Below, piece by piece: positions 8,649-17,015 of a stretch of DNA of 40,259 nucleotides. Made by a program: the position numbers and the translations under genes. The stretch lies in assembly GCA_024691145.1 (NCBI GenBank), contig JAILNW010000052.1:1-40259 (forward strand), written 5' to 3'. Every line of letters starts with the position of its first letter. Position 1 is the stretch's first letter. Under the pieces are notes generated by a model. It saw nothing but the letters and a program-made list of their open reading frames with translations, was not told where the DNA came from and searched no databases. This DNA comes from Lachnospiraceae bacterium. GTDB lineage: Bacteria > Bacillota > Clostridia > Lachnospirales > Lachnospiraceae.

Positions 8649-10238
8649 ATGGGGATAAGAGAAGAGATTGAGAAAAGAAGAACATTTGCCATTATATCAC
8701 ACCCGGATGCAGGTAAGACAACTTTAACTGAGAAGTTTCTTTTGTACGGAGGTGCCATTAATACAGCAGGTTCTGTAAAGGGTAAAGCTAATTCCAAGTA
8801 TGCGGTTTCTGACTGGATGGAGATTGAAAAGGAGAGAGGTATCTCTGTTACATCTTCAGTTCTTCAGTTTAATTATGATGGATATTGCATTAATATACTT
8901 GATACACCTGGACATCAGGATTTCTCTGAGGATACCTACAGAACCCTTATGGCAGCAGATTCAGCCGTAATGGTTATTGATGCATCTAAGGGTGTTGAGG
9001 CACAGACTATCAAGTTATTTAAGGTTTGTGTTATGAGACATATACCTATATTTACATTTATTAATAAAATGGACAGGGATGCGAAGGATTCCTTTGAACT
9101 TCTTGATGATATTGAGAAGGTTCTTGGTATAAAGACTTGTCCTGTTAACTGGCCTATTGGTTCGGGTAAGGAATTTAAGGGTGTTTATGACAGGGATTCT
9201 AAGATTGTATCGTTATTTAAGGCTGTTTCTACAGGTGGTTCAAAGTCAGCTGCAAAAACAGAGGTTCATACAGATGATGCAGAATTCAAAGAAATTGTTG
9301 GAGATATTCTTTATGATACATTTAATGAAGAATTAGAATTACTTGAAGGTGCAAGCGAAGAGTTAGATTTAGACCTTGTTAATAAGGGAGAATTATCACC
9401 TGTATTCTTTGGTTCAGCCCTTACAACATTTGGTGTAGAGACATTTTTAAAGCATTTCTTAAAGATGACTTCTTCTCCACTTGCAAGAAATTCTGACAGC
9501 GGACTTATTGATCCAATTGAAGAACCATTTTCAGCATTTGTATTTAAGATACAGGCTAATATGAATAAAGCACACAGAGACCGTATTGCTTTTATGCGTA
9601 TATGTTCTGGAAAGTTTGATGCAACTAAAGATGTTTTTCATGTTCAGGGAAATAAAAAGTTTAAACTTTCTCAGCCACAGCAGCTTATGGCTCAGGACAG
9701 AAAGGTTATAGACGAAGCCTATGCAGGAGATGTTATAGGTGTATTTGATCCTGGTATTTTTTCAATTGGAGATACAGTTTGTATGCCAAGTCATAAGTTT
9801 AAATATGAGGGTATACCTACATTTGCTCCGGAGCATTTTTGCAGGGTTGTGCAGCTTAATACAATGAAGAGAAAACAGTTCGTAAGTGGTGTTACACAGC
9901 TTGCACAGGAAGGTGCAATTCAGATATTTCAGGAGTATTCTGCAGGAATGGCAGAGATTATAGTTGGTGTTGTTGGTGTGCTTCAGTTTGATGTTTTAAA
10001 ATATAGATTAGAGAATGAATATGGCTGTGAAATCAGACTTGAGCCGTTGCCATATAACTATATAAGATGGATTAAAAATCCTGAGTTTGACCTAAACAAG
10101 TTAAAGAGAGCTAACGATATAAAAAAAGTAAAGGATATGAAGGAAAATCCATTGTTACTATTTGTTAACGAATGGAATATTAGAATATGCCTTGAAAATA
10201 ACGAAGGTTTAGAACTTGAAGAGTTTAGAAGAAACTAA
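8649..10238 (+). CDS. prfC: Peptide chain release factor 3 (RF3)
   Basis: This 529-residue translational GTPase recycles RF1 and RF2 from the ribosome after termination. G-motifs are present: G1 AIISHPDAGKTTLTEK near the N-terminus, the RF3-typical SDWMEIEKERGISVTSSV in switch I, G3 DTPGHQDFSEDTYR and G4 NKMDRD. The length is typical for RF3, and the C-terminal RF3 segment PLPYNYIRWI is recognisable. ATG 8649 is preceded by AAAAAAGGAGAA. It sits 17 bases after the metal transporter fusion gene and looks like the last gene of that operon. The link to metal transport is probably only transcriptional. Confidence 0.95.
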   Translation: MGIREEIEKRRTFAIISHPDAGKTTLTEKFLLYGGAINTAGSVKGKANSKYAVSDWMEIEKERGISVTSSVLQFNYDGYCINILDTPGHQDFSEDTYRTLMAADSAVMVIDASKGVEAQTIKLFKVCVMRHIPIFTFINKMDRDAKDSFELLDDIEKVLGIKTCPVNWPIGSGKEFKGVYDRDSKIVSLFKAVSTGGSKSAAKTEVHTDDAEFKEIVGDILYDTFNEELELLEGASEELDLDLVNKGELSPVFFGSALTTFGVETFLKHFLKMTSSPLARNSDSGLIDPIEEPFSAFVFKIQANMNKAHRDRIAFMRICSGKFDATKDVFHVQGNKKFKLSQPQQLMAQDRKVIDEAYAGDVIGVFDPGIFSIGDTVCMPSHKFKYEGIPTFAPEHFCRVVQLNTMKRKQFVSGVTQLAQEGAIQIFQEYSAGMAEIIVGVVGVLQFDVLKYRLENEYGCEIRLEPLPYNYIRWIKNPEFDLNKLKRANDIKKVKDMKENPLLLFVNEWNIRICLENNEGLELEEFRRN

Positions 10239-10263
10239 ATATAAGGGATATATTAAAAGGATG

Positions 10264-10292
10264 TTGAGTTATTTTTAATTTTGTGGTATTAT
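10264..10292 (+). promoter_or_regulatory. Promoter of the dTDP-rhamnose operon
   Basis: TTGAGT at 10264-10269, a 17-bp spacer and TATTAT at 10287-10292. Transcription from about 10300 would leave a leader of about 105 bases before rfbA that contains the palindrome at 10305-10321. Confidence 0.75.
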
Positions 10293-10304
10293 TATATCAT
10301 AGTG

Positions 10305-10321
10305 TGGATTATTATAATCCA
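10305..10321. promoter_or_regulatory. Perfect palindrome near the rfbA transcription start
   Basis: TGGATTAT and ATAATCCA are exact inverted arms around a single central T. The site begins 12 bases after the predicted -10 box, so it overlaps or directly follows the expected transcription start, a usual place for a repressor operator. The binding protein is unknown. Confidence 0.45.
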
Positions 10322-10404
10322 TTAAATATATGTCAGATGATGGTTACTTTTGCGCATTTTTTAGTAATCACTGAGGGATGACATAAACATAAGGGAGGAT
10401 ACAT

Positions 10405-11286
10405 ATGAAAGGTATTATTTTAGCAGGTGGATCAGGAACAAGATTATATCCACTCACTCAGGTAACATCAAAGCAGTTATTACCAATTTATGATAAGCCG
10501 ATGATTTATTATCCATTGTCAGTGCTTATGAATGCAGGAATCAGAGAGATTCTTATAATCTCTACTCCTGATGATACACCACGTTTTGAGTCATTACTTG
10601 GAGATGGACATCAGTTTGGTGTTGAATTGTCATATGCTGTACAGGAAAAACCTGAAGGACTGGCTCAGGCATTCATTATTGGAGAAGAATTTATAGCTGG
10701 TGATTCAGTTGCTATGATACTTGGAGATAATATATTCCATGGACATGGTCTTACAAAGAGATTAAGAAGGGCCGCTAATAAGTCTACGGGAGCAACTATT
10801 TTTGGATATTATGTTGATGATCCAGAGAGATTTGGTATTGTTGAGTTTGACAGCAATGGTAATGCTATTTCCATTGAAGAAAAACCAGAGAAGCCAAAGT
10901 CAAATTATTGTGTAACAGGTTTATATTTTTATGATAATAAAGTTGTTGAGTATGCTAAGAATCTTAAGCCTTCACCAAGAGGAGAACTTGAGATAACTGA
11001 TCTTAACAGAATTTATCTTGAGGATGGAGCATTAGAGGTTGAACTTCTTGGACAGGGCTTCACATGGCTTGATACAGGTACTCATGAGTCACTTGTTGAT
11101 GCTACTAATTTTGTTAAGACTATAGAGACTCATCAGCATCGTAAGATTGCATGTCTTGAGGAGATTGCATTTAAGAACAGATGGATTACTCTTGATGAGA
11201 TGCAGAAAGCATATGAATTGTATAAGAAGAATCAGTATGGTGCATACCTTAAGGATGTTATGGACGGTAAGTATCTTAATGATTAA
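10405..11286 (+). CDS. rfbA: Glucose-1-phosphate thymidylyltransferase
   Basis: This 293-residue enzyme makes dTDP-glucose from dTTP and glucose-1-phosphate, the first step of dTDP-L-rhamnose synthesis. It opens with the nucleotidyltransferase signature [16 protein letters not shown] and has the conserved [26 protein letters not shown] and [14 protein letters not shown] segments of the RmlA family. Length and sequence are typical. The start follows AAGGGAGG. It is the first gene of rfbA-rfbB-rfbC-rfbD, with 30 bases to rfbB. Confidence 0.96.
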   Translation: MKGIILAGGSGTRLYPLTQVTSKQLLPIYDKPMIYYPLSVLMNAGIREILIISTPDDTPRFESLLGDGHQFGVELSYAVQEKPEGLAQAFIIGEEFIAGDSVAMILGDNIFHGHGLTKRLRRAANKSTGATIFGYYVDDPERFGIVEFDSNGNAISIEEKPEKPKSNYCVTGLYFYDNKVVEYAKNLKPSPRGELEITDLNRIYLEDGALEVELLGQGFTWLDTGTHESLVDATNFVKTIETHQHRKIACLEEIAFKNRWITLDEMQKAYELYKKNQYGAYLKDVMDGKYLND

Positions 11287-11316
11287 TAATAATAGTTAAT
11301 ATTGGAGGACATTTAG

Positions 11317-12342
11317 ATGAAAATATTAGTAACAGGTGGAGCAGGTTTTATAGGTGGTAACTTTGTTCATTACATGGTTAACAAGTATCCTGATTATCAG
11401 ATAGTTAACCTTGATTTACTTACTTATGCAGGTAATCTTGAGACATTAAAGCCAGTTGAAGATAAGCCAAATTATAAGTTTGTAAAGGGCGATATCGCTG
11501 ACAGACCATTTATTATGGACTTATTTGAGAAAGAGAAGTTTGATATAGTAGTTAACTTTGCTGCTGAGAGTCATGTTGACCGTTCTATATCTGATCCTGG
11601 TATCTTTGTACAGACTAACGTACTTGGTACAACAGTTCTTCTTGATGCATCAAGAACTTACGGAGTTAAGAGATATCATCAGGTTTCAACTGATGAAGTT
11701 TATGGTGATCTTCCTCTTGACAGACCAGACTTATTCTTTACAGAGACTACACCATTACATACATCAAGCCCTTATTCTTCAAGTAAGGCAAGTGCTGATT
11801 TATTTGTATTGGCATATTATAGAACATATGGATTGCCTGTAACAATTTCAAGATGTTCTAACAACTATGGACCATATCATTTCCCAGAGAAGCTTATTCC
11901 TCTTATGATTAGCCGTGCTTTAGCTGATGAGGAACTTCCTGTATATGGCAAAGGTGAGAATGTTCGTGACTGGTTACATGTATCAGATCATTGTGCAGCT
12001 ATCGATCTTATTATACATGATGGAAAGGTTGGAGAAGTTTATAACGTTGGTGGACACAACGAAAGAACTAACCTTGAAGTAGTTAAGACCATTCTTAAAG
12101 CATTAGGAAAGCCTGAAACACTTATTAAGTATGTTACAGACAGACCAGGACATGATATGAGATATGCAATTGATCCTACTAAGCTTGAAACTGAGCTTGG
12201 ATGGAAACCTCAGTATACATTTGATACAGGTATTGAGATGACTATTGAATGGTACCTTAACAACAAAGAGTGGTGGCAGAACATTCTTTCAGGTGAGTAT
12301 GCCAACTACTTTGATAAGATGTATGGAGAGAGATTGCAGTAA
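11317..12342 (+). CDS. rfbB: dTDP-glucose 4,6-dehydratase
   Basis: This 341-residue extended short-chain dehydrogenase converts dTDP-glucose to dTDP-4-keto-6-deoxyglucose using bound NAD+. Visible features are the nucleotide-binding TGGAGFIGGNF, the AAESHVDRSI segment, the STDEVYGDL motif with the dehydratase D-E pair, and the catalytic Y-x-x-x-K in PYSSSKASAD. It ends about 18 bases before rfbC. The start is preceded by TTGGAGGAC. It acts second in dTDP-L-rhamnose synthesis in the cytoplasm. Confidence 0.96.
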   Translation: MKILVTGGAGFIGGNFVHYMVNKYPDYQIVNLDLLTYAGNLETLKPVEDKPNYKFVKGDIADRPFIMDLFEKEKFDIVVNFAAESHVDRSISDPGIFVQTNVLGTTVLLDASRTYGVKRYHQVSTDEVYGDLPLDRPDLFFTETTPLHTSSPYSSSKASADLFVLAYYRTYGLPVTISRCSNNYGPYHFPEKLIPLMISRALADEELPVYGKGENVRDWLHVSDHCAAIDLIIHDGKVGEVYNVGGHNERTNLEVVKTILKALGKPETLIKYVTDRPGHDMRYAIDPTKLETELGWKPQYTFDTGIEMTIEWYLNNKEWWQNILSGEYANYFDKMYGERLQ

Positions 12343-12360
12343 GAAAGGAGTACCATCAAG

Positions 12361-12915
12361 ATGGGACAGATTACAGTTACAACTTGTGATATAGAAGGAT
12401 TAAAGGTTATAGAGCCTAAAGTATATGGTGATAAGAGAGGATACTTTGTTGAGACTTATAATTACAATGATTATAAGAACGCTGGTATCGAGTGTGAATT
12501 TGTACAGGACAATCAGTCAAGCTCTTCTAAGGGTGTACTCAGAGGATTACATTTTCAGAAGAAGTTCCCACAGGACAAGCTTGTTCGTGTTATAAAGGGA
12601 GAAGTATTTGACGTTGCAGTTGATTTAAGAGAAGGTTCTGAGACTTTCGGCAAGTGGTTCGGAGTTACTCTTTCAGCTGAGAACATGAAGCAGTTCTTTA
12701 TTCCAAAGGGATTTGCACATGGATTTATAGTACTTTCTGATATTGCAGAGTTTGCTTACAAGTGTTCTGATTTTTATCATCCAGAGGATGAGGGCGGATT
12801 ACTTTACAATGACCCTGATATTGGAGTTGAGTGGCCTAAGGTAGAAGGTGTTGAACTTAATATTTCTGAAAAGGATACTAAGTGGAAGGGCATCAAAGAA
12901 ACTTTTGGTAAATAG
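12361..12915 (+). CDS. rfbC: dTDP-4-dehydrorhamnose 3,5-epimerase
   Basis: This 184-residue cupin-fold epimerase inverts C3 and C5 of dTDP-4-keto-6-deoxyglucose. The RmlC motifs are present: DKRGYFVETYN, FVQDNQSSSSKGVLRGLHFQ with the catalytic histidine, VFDVAVDLREGS, and IPKGFAHGFIVLSD. The length is normal. The start follows AAAGGAGTACCATCAAG. It is third in the rhamnose operon, and a hairpin separates it from rfbD. Confidence 0.96.
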   Translation: MGQITVTTCDIEGLKVIEPKVYGDKRGYFVETYNYNDYKNAGIECEFVQDNQSSSSKGVLRGLHFQKKFPQDKLVRVIKGEVFDVAVDLREGSETFGKWFGVTLSAENMKQFFIPKGFAHGFIVLSDIAEFAYKCSDFYHPEDEGGLLYNDPDIGVEWPKVEGVELNISEKDTKWKGIKETFGK

Positions 12916-12932
12916 TGATTAATAAATATAAG

Positions 12933-12960
12933 GCAGAGCAGGATGAGAATTTTGCTCTGC
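12933..12960 (+). other. Intercistronic hairpin between rfbC and rfbD
   Basis: GCAGAGCA and TGCTCTGC form a perfect 8-bp stem around a 12-base loop. No T-run follows, so it is more likely an mRNA processing or stability element than a terminator. Confidence 0.5.
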
Positions 12961-12990
12961 ATTATATTATAAAAATATGGAGGATTAGAT

Positions 12991-13842
12991 ATGAAGGTTT
13001 TAGCAACAGGATTTAAAGGACAGTTAGGTTATGATGTTATTAAGAGACTTGAGGCTCTTAACATAGAATGTAAAGGTGTAGATATTGATGATTTTGATCT
13101 TACTAATAAGGATCAGACAATTAACTATATACTTGATTATAAGCCAGATGTTGTTGTGCATTGTGCAGCATATACAGCAGTTGATAAGGCAGAGGATAAC
13201 AGAGAACTTTGCTATAACATCAATGTTAATGGAACAGCATATATTGCTGAGGCTTGTAAAAAGTTAGATGCAAAGATGGTTTATATCAGTACAGATTATG
13301 TATTTGAAGGTCTTGGAACTGACGAATATAAGCCAGATGACAAGAAGAATCCTATTAACTATTATGGAGAGACTAAGTCACTTGGTGAAGACGAAGTAAC
13401 TAAGGCACTTGAGAAATTCTTTATTATCAGAATTTCATGGGTATTTGGTGTAAATGGCAACAACTTTGTTAAGACTATGTTGAGACTTGGTGCAGAAAGA
13501 GACAGCTTAAATGTTGTTGCAGATCAGATTGGTTCACCTACTTATACCTATGATCTTGCAGAACTTATAGCTGATATGATTCAGACTGACAAATATGGTA
13601 TCTATCATGCAACTAATGAGGGATTCTGCAGCTGGTATGAGTTTACTGAAGAGATTATGAAGTGCGGAAACAGAAACTGCAAGGTAAGTCCTATTGAATC
13701 AAAGGATTATCCTACAAGAGCTAAAAGACCATTTAATTCAAGAATGGATAAGTCAAAGTTAGAAGAAAATGGCTTTAAGCGTATGAGAAGCTGGCAGGAG
13801 GCTGTTCAAGAGTATATAAATATACTAGAAAATAATCAATAA
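12991..13842 (+). CDS. rfbD: dTDP-4-dehydrorhamnose reductase
   Basis: This 283-residue NAD(P)H-dependent reductase makes dTDP-L-rhamnose in the last step of the pathway. Evidence includes the N-terminal GFKGQLGYDV nucleotide-binding turn, VVHCAAYTAVDKAE, STDYVFEG, and the catalytic Y-x-x-x-K in NYYGETKSLGE. Length is typical. The start has TGGAGGATTAGAT upstream. With rfbA, rfbB and rfbC it completes the pathway, which feeds rhamnose into wall polysaccharides or protein glycans. Confidence 0.96.
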   Translation: MKVLATGFKGQLGYDVIKRLEALNIECKGVDIDDFDLTNKDQTINYILDYKPDVVVHCAAYTAVDKAEDNRELCYNINVNGTAYIAEACKKLDAKMVYISTDYVFEGLGTDEYKPDDKKNPINYYGETKSLGEDEVTKALEKFFIIRISWVFGVNGNNFVKTMLRLGAERDSLNVVADQIGSPTYTYDLAELIADMIQTDKYGIYHATNEGFCSWYEFTEEIMKCGNRNCKVSPIESKDYPTRAKRPFNSRMDKSKLEENGFKRMRSWQEAVQEYINILENNQ

Positions 13843-13907
13843 TTCATCTGTTTGCAGATTGGATTATAGAGCGTAACTGTTAAATGTAGGCAAAGGGAGG
13901 TGTGCTT

Positions 13908-14090
13908 ATGGCAGTGGACATACCACAGATGTCTATTGGGCTTAGCCAGACATCACTAATGAACAACGTCAATATAGCATTGTTATCCAAAAGCCTGGAT
14001 GCAAACAAGGAGATGGGAGATAATATGGTGAAGATGATGGAGCAGTCAGTTACACCTAATCTTGGCCAGAGTATCGATATCTCAGTTTAA
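13908..14090 (+). CDS. YjfB family putative motility protein
   Basis: This 60-residue protein matches the YjfB family, with a short amphipathic helical pattern: DIPQMSIGLSQTSLMNNVNIALLSKSLD then a Met-rich segment ending PNLGQSIDISV. The start is ATG 13908, seven bases after the GGGAGG site at 13895-13900; the GTG at 13902 is too close. The family is called a putative motility protein because of genomic association, and its role is unproven. No signal peptide or membrane segment is visible. It lies 65 bases after rfbD and ends at a strong terminator, so it may be the last gene of that operon. Confidence 0.8.
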   Translation: MAVDIPQMSIGLSQTSLMNNVNIALLSKSLDANKEMGDNMVKMMEQSVTPNLGQSIDISV

Positions 14091-14099
14091 CAAGAATGA

Positions 14100-14132
14100 G
14101 ACCATGATTGTAAAAAAATCATGGTCTTTTTT
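14100..14132 (+). terminator. Rho-independent terminator after the YjfB-type gene
   Basis: GACCATGATT and AATCATGGTC form a 10-bp stem with a short A-rich loop, followed by six Ts. Confidence 0.9.
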
Positions 14133-14185
14133 CACAAAAAAATATATGATCTTTTGTATTATTATAACAAAATGCACAAGCAAGC

Positions 14186-14195
14186 ACGAAAATTT
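14186..14195 (+). promoter_or_regulatory. ACGAAAAT-type motif upstream of amylase 1 promoter
   Basis: ACGAAAATTT starts 22 bases before the -35 box of the first amylase promoter. Nearly the same word, ACGAAAATGT, occurs twice at the third amylase promoter with similar spacing. This suggests a shared activator or repressor site. The motif is short and AT-rich, so chance is possible. Confidence 0.35.
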
Positions 14196-14207
14196 ACTAC
14201 TTATGTG

Positions 14208-14236
14208 TTGAAATTTTACTAAATACGTGGTAGAAT
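14208..14236 (+). promoter_or_regulatory. Promoter of alpha-amylase 1
   Basis: TTGAAA at 14208-14213, a 17-bp spacer and TAGAAT at 14231-14236. The leader would be about 70 bases. An in-frame GTG at 14227 lies within this promoter, which argues against a longer amylase N-terminus. Confidence 0.8.
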
Positions 14237-14313
14237 TTATCTTGATGGATGTATACGTAAAATTTATATTTGACTATTTGATTAATAGGCATTTGGTTAG
14301 GAGGAATTTTTTA

Positions 14314-16602
14314 ATGGGTAGTAAAGTTTCTAAAAAAGTTTGCTTAGGGGTAGGCTCCGCATTGGCAGTGGCAGCCGGAGTTGCAGTTGCTGTGAATGTA
14401 TCAGCTAAGAAGGATAAAAATGTTAAAGCAGACAGTGTTGCACAGATTAACGGAACTATGTTACAGGCATTTGAGTGGTATGTAGAACCAGATGGAAAGC
14501 ATTGGTCTAATTTAGAGAGCATGGCAGCTGATTTTGCTGATAAGGGAATTACAGCTATGTGGCTTCCGCCAGCATATAAGGCTGATAATCCAGAGAATGC
14601 CGGATACAGTACTTATGATTTGTATGATTTAGGTGAATTTGATCAGAAGGGTTCAGTAAGAACAAAGTATGGAACAAAAGAAGAATATTTATCATTAATA
14701 GATACATTACATGAAAACAATATGCAGGTATATGCAGATATCGTACTTAACCATAAAGCAGGAGCAGATGCTGTTGAAAAGGTAAAGGCATATAAGGTTG
14801 ATGGTGGTTCAAGAAATACCGACATATCTGGTGCATATACAATTGGCGCATGGTGTGATTTTAATTTTGAAGGAAGAAATGGAAAGTATTCAACATTTAC
14901 ATGGGATGCAAGCTGCTTCGATGGTGTTGATTATGATGATGATGCAAATAATGGAAAGGGTGAAAATGCACTTTTCAGATTTGAAGGAAAGAACTGGGAT
15001 AATCAGGTAGACGATGAGAATGGCAATTACGATTATCTTATGTTTGCAGATGTTGATTTCGAGAATCAGAAGGTTGTTGATGAACTTACAAAATGGGGTA
15101 AGTGGTATGTTGACACTGCTGATCTTGATGGATTCAGACTTGATGCTGTTAAACATATAAAGTATGATTTCTACAAGAATTGGTTAACTGATTTAAGAAA
15201 GAGTACTGGAAAAGAATTATTCTCAGTAGGTGAATTCTGGAGTGGAGATGTTGGAAAACTTAATAATTATATAAAGGAAACAAGCGGAACTACTTCATTA
15301 TTTGATGCTCCTTTACATTTTAGATTCTGGAAGGCTTCTAATGATGGTGGCGGATATGATATGCGCTACTTATTTGATGATACACTTGTAAAATCTCAGC
15401 CAACACTTGCAGTTACATTTGTTGATAATCATGACTCACAGCCAGGACAGTCACTTGCTTCACATGTACAGTCATGGTTCAAACCACTTGCTTATACAGC
15501 AATCCTTACAAGAGAAGGCGGATATCCATGTGTATTCTATGGAGATTACTATGGAACAGGAAATAAAGGTATTGAAGCTCACAAGAATTCAATTGATAAG
15601 ATTCTTGAAGCAAGAAAAGATTATGCATATGGTACACAGCATGATTATCTTAATGATGAGAACATAATTGGATGGACAAGAGAAGGAGATTCAGTACATA
15701 AGAATTCAGGTCTTGCAGCACTTATTACAGATGGTGCGGGCGGATCTAAGGAAATGTATGTTGGAAAGAGCCATGCAGGAGAGACTTGGTATGATATTAC
15801 TGGTAACAAGTCTGAAATCATTACAATTGATGGTAATGGTAATGGTAAGTTCCTTGTAAATGGTGGATCTCATTCAATCTGGGTTCCAGAGAAAGAAATA
15901 GTAGGCGAGAATATTGTAAAGATATTCTACTACAACAACAGCTGGGATGATTCATATATCCACTACTCAGTTGCAGGTGGAGAATGGACTAAGGTTCCTG
16001 GTGAAAAGATGACAGTTACTAATAACAAGGACTACAAATATTTTGAGATGAACCTTGATAAGGCAAAGAGCATTACAGTTTGCTTTAACGATGGATCAGA
16101 TAACTGGGACAGCAATAACGGTTCTAACTACACTTTAAGAAAAGGTATCTATACTATTAAAGATGGTAGTGTAAGTGATGGCGCTCCAAATGGAGTTGAA
16201 GTTGTAAATCCAACTACTACACCAGATCCAACTAAGACACCTGCTCCATCAAAGACACCAACACCAACAGAAGCACCAACACCAACACCGCCGGTTGAGA
16301 CAGAGACACCATATGATTATGTTGCAACAGTTTACTATTATAATGCAAATAACTGGAGCAATGTTAACATTCACTACAGCATAGATGGAAAGAACTGGAC
16401 AGATGTACCTGGTGTTGCAATGAAGAAGGGAAGCAACGGATATTACACTTACACACTTGAATTAGGAAAGAACGAAGGTGCAGTTGTTTGCTTCAATGAT
16501 GGCAATGGTAACTGGGACAGCAGAAATGCTCAGAACTACTCAATTGGAACAGGATCATTTACAATTAAGGATGGTAATGTTACAGCAGGAGAGCCAAAAT
16601 AA
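14314..16602 (+). CDS. Secreted alpha-amylase 1 (GH13, two CBM26-like modules)
   Basis: This 762-residue endo-acting amylase hydrolyses alpha-1,4 bonds in starch outside the cell. The start is ATG 14314 after TTAGGAGGAA. A basic N-terminus and an Ala/Val-rich hydrophobic stretch form a signal peptide. The GH13 catalytic domain (about 45-530) has nucleophile D277 in DGFRLDAVKH, acid/base E307 in SVGEFW and D374 in FVDNHDSQ. The spacings of 30 and 67 residues equal those of Bacillus licheniformis amylase, which supports GH13 subfamily 5. Two starch-binding modules of CBM26 type follow (about 534-627 and 670-762), separated by a Pro/Thr-rich linker. No wall-sorting tail is seen, so it is probably released. 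It is the first of three tandem paralogues. Confidence 0.93.
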   Translation: MGSKVSKKVCLGVGSALAVAAGVAVAVNVSAKKDKNVKADSVAQINGTMLQAFEWYVEPDGKHWSNLESMAADFADKGITAMWLPPAYKADNPENAGYSTYDLYDLGEFDQKGSVRTKYGTKEEYLSLIDTLHENNMQVYADIVLNHKAGADAVEKVKAYKVDGGSRNTDISGAYTIGAWCDFNFEGRNGKYSTFTWDASCFDGVDYDDDANNGKGENALFRFEGKNWDNQVDDENGNYDYLMFADVDFENQKVVDELTKWGKWYVDTADLDGFRLDAVKHIKYDFYKNWLTDLRKSTGKELFSVGEFWSGDVGKLNNYIKETSGTTSLFDAPLHFRFWKASNDGGGYDMRYLFDDTLVKSQPTLAVTFVDNHDSQPGQSLASHVQSWFKPLAYTAILTREGGYPCVFYGDYYGTGNKGIEAHKNSIDKILEARKDYAYGTQHDYLNDENIIGWTREGDSVHKNSGLAALITDGAGGSKEMYVGKSHAGETWYDITGNKSEIITIDGNGNGKFLVNGGSHSIWVPEKEIVGENIVKIFYYNNSWDDSYIHYSVAGGEWTKVPGEKMTVTNNKDYKYFEMNLDKAKSITVCFNDGSDNWDSNNGSNYTLRKGIYTIKDGSVSDGAPNGVEVVNPTTTPDPTKTPAPSKTPTPTEAPTPTPPVETETPYDYVATVYYYNANNWSNVNIHYSIDGKNWTDVPGVAMKKGSNGYYTYTLELGKNEGAVVCFNDGNGNWDSRNAQNYSIGTGSFTIKDGNVTAGEPK

Positions 16603-16631
16603 TAGAACTAAATATACATTATATATAGAAG

Positions 16632-16662
16632 GAACCTCTTTACAAAAAGAGGTTCTTTTTTT
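16632..16662 (+). terminator. Terminator after alpha-amylase 1
   Basis: GAACCTCTT and AAGAGGTTC pair perfectly around a 6-base loop, followed by seven Ts. Confidence 0.9.
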
Positions 16663-17015
16663 GCTAAATAATTAGAGGAGTGTAACACTTTGATTTGACG
16701 GTTAGTTTCGGCAAATATTGAACAATAAATACAAACGAATGTGTTGTCAAAATGTCAGTTTTCGTAAATGTAACGTCTGTTATATTATATATTATACATA
16801 TTAAACAAAAGGTTTATAAAAGTTTACGAAAGTCAATATTTTGATATTTAAATGTTAAAAAAATAATACAAAGTGTTGCTAAATAATAAAATATATGGTA
16901 CAATAATATTAGTCGAAAGCACATAATTCTTATACTTACTTGTAGACGTTTGGATGTTTAAGTCGTTGTTTGCTGGTTAATATATTAATCGGCTTTGTAA
17001 GGAGGAATGTTATAC
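16663..17015. other. AT-rich intergenic region with amylase 2 promoter and inverted motif pair
   Basis: This gene-free stretch holds the amylase 2 promoter at 16876-16904. Upstream, TTTCGTAAA (16760-16768) and TTTACGAAA (16823-16831) form a 9-base inverted repeat about 55 bases apart, which could allow looping or be two operator half-sites. The core ACGAAA resembles the motif near the other amylase promoters. No ORF is supported here. Confidence 0.45.
16876..16904 (+). promoter_or_regulatory. Promoter of alpha-amylase 2
   Basis: TTGCTA at 16876-16881, a 17-bp spacer and TACAAT at 16899-16904. The leader to ATG 17016 would be about 105 bases. Confidence 0.78.

Noticed and set aside
12933-12960. 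Terminator between rfbC and rfbD
   Set aside because: The stem is good but no T-run follows, and the downstream gene completes the pathway.
14227-14313. N-terminal extension of amylase 1 from GTG 14227
   Set aside because: The GTG lies within the promoter spacer, and ATG 14314 has a proper GGAGGAA site and a signal peptide directly after it.
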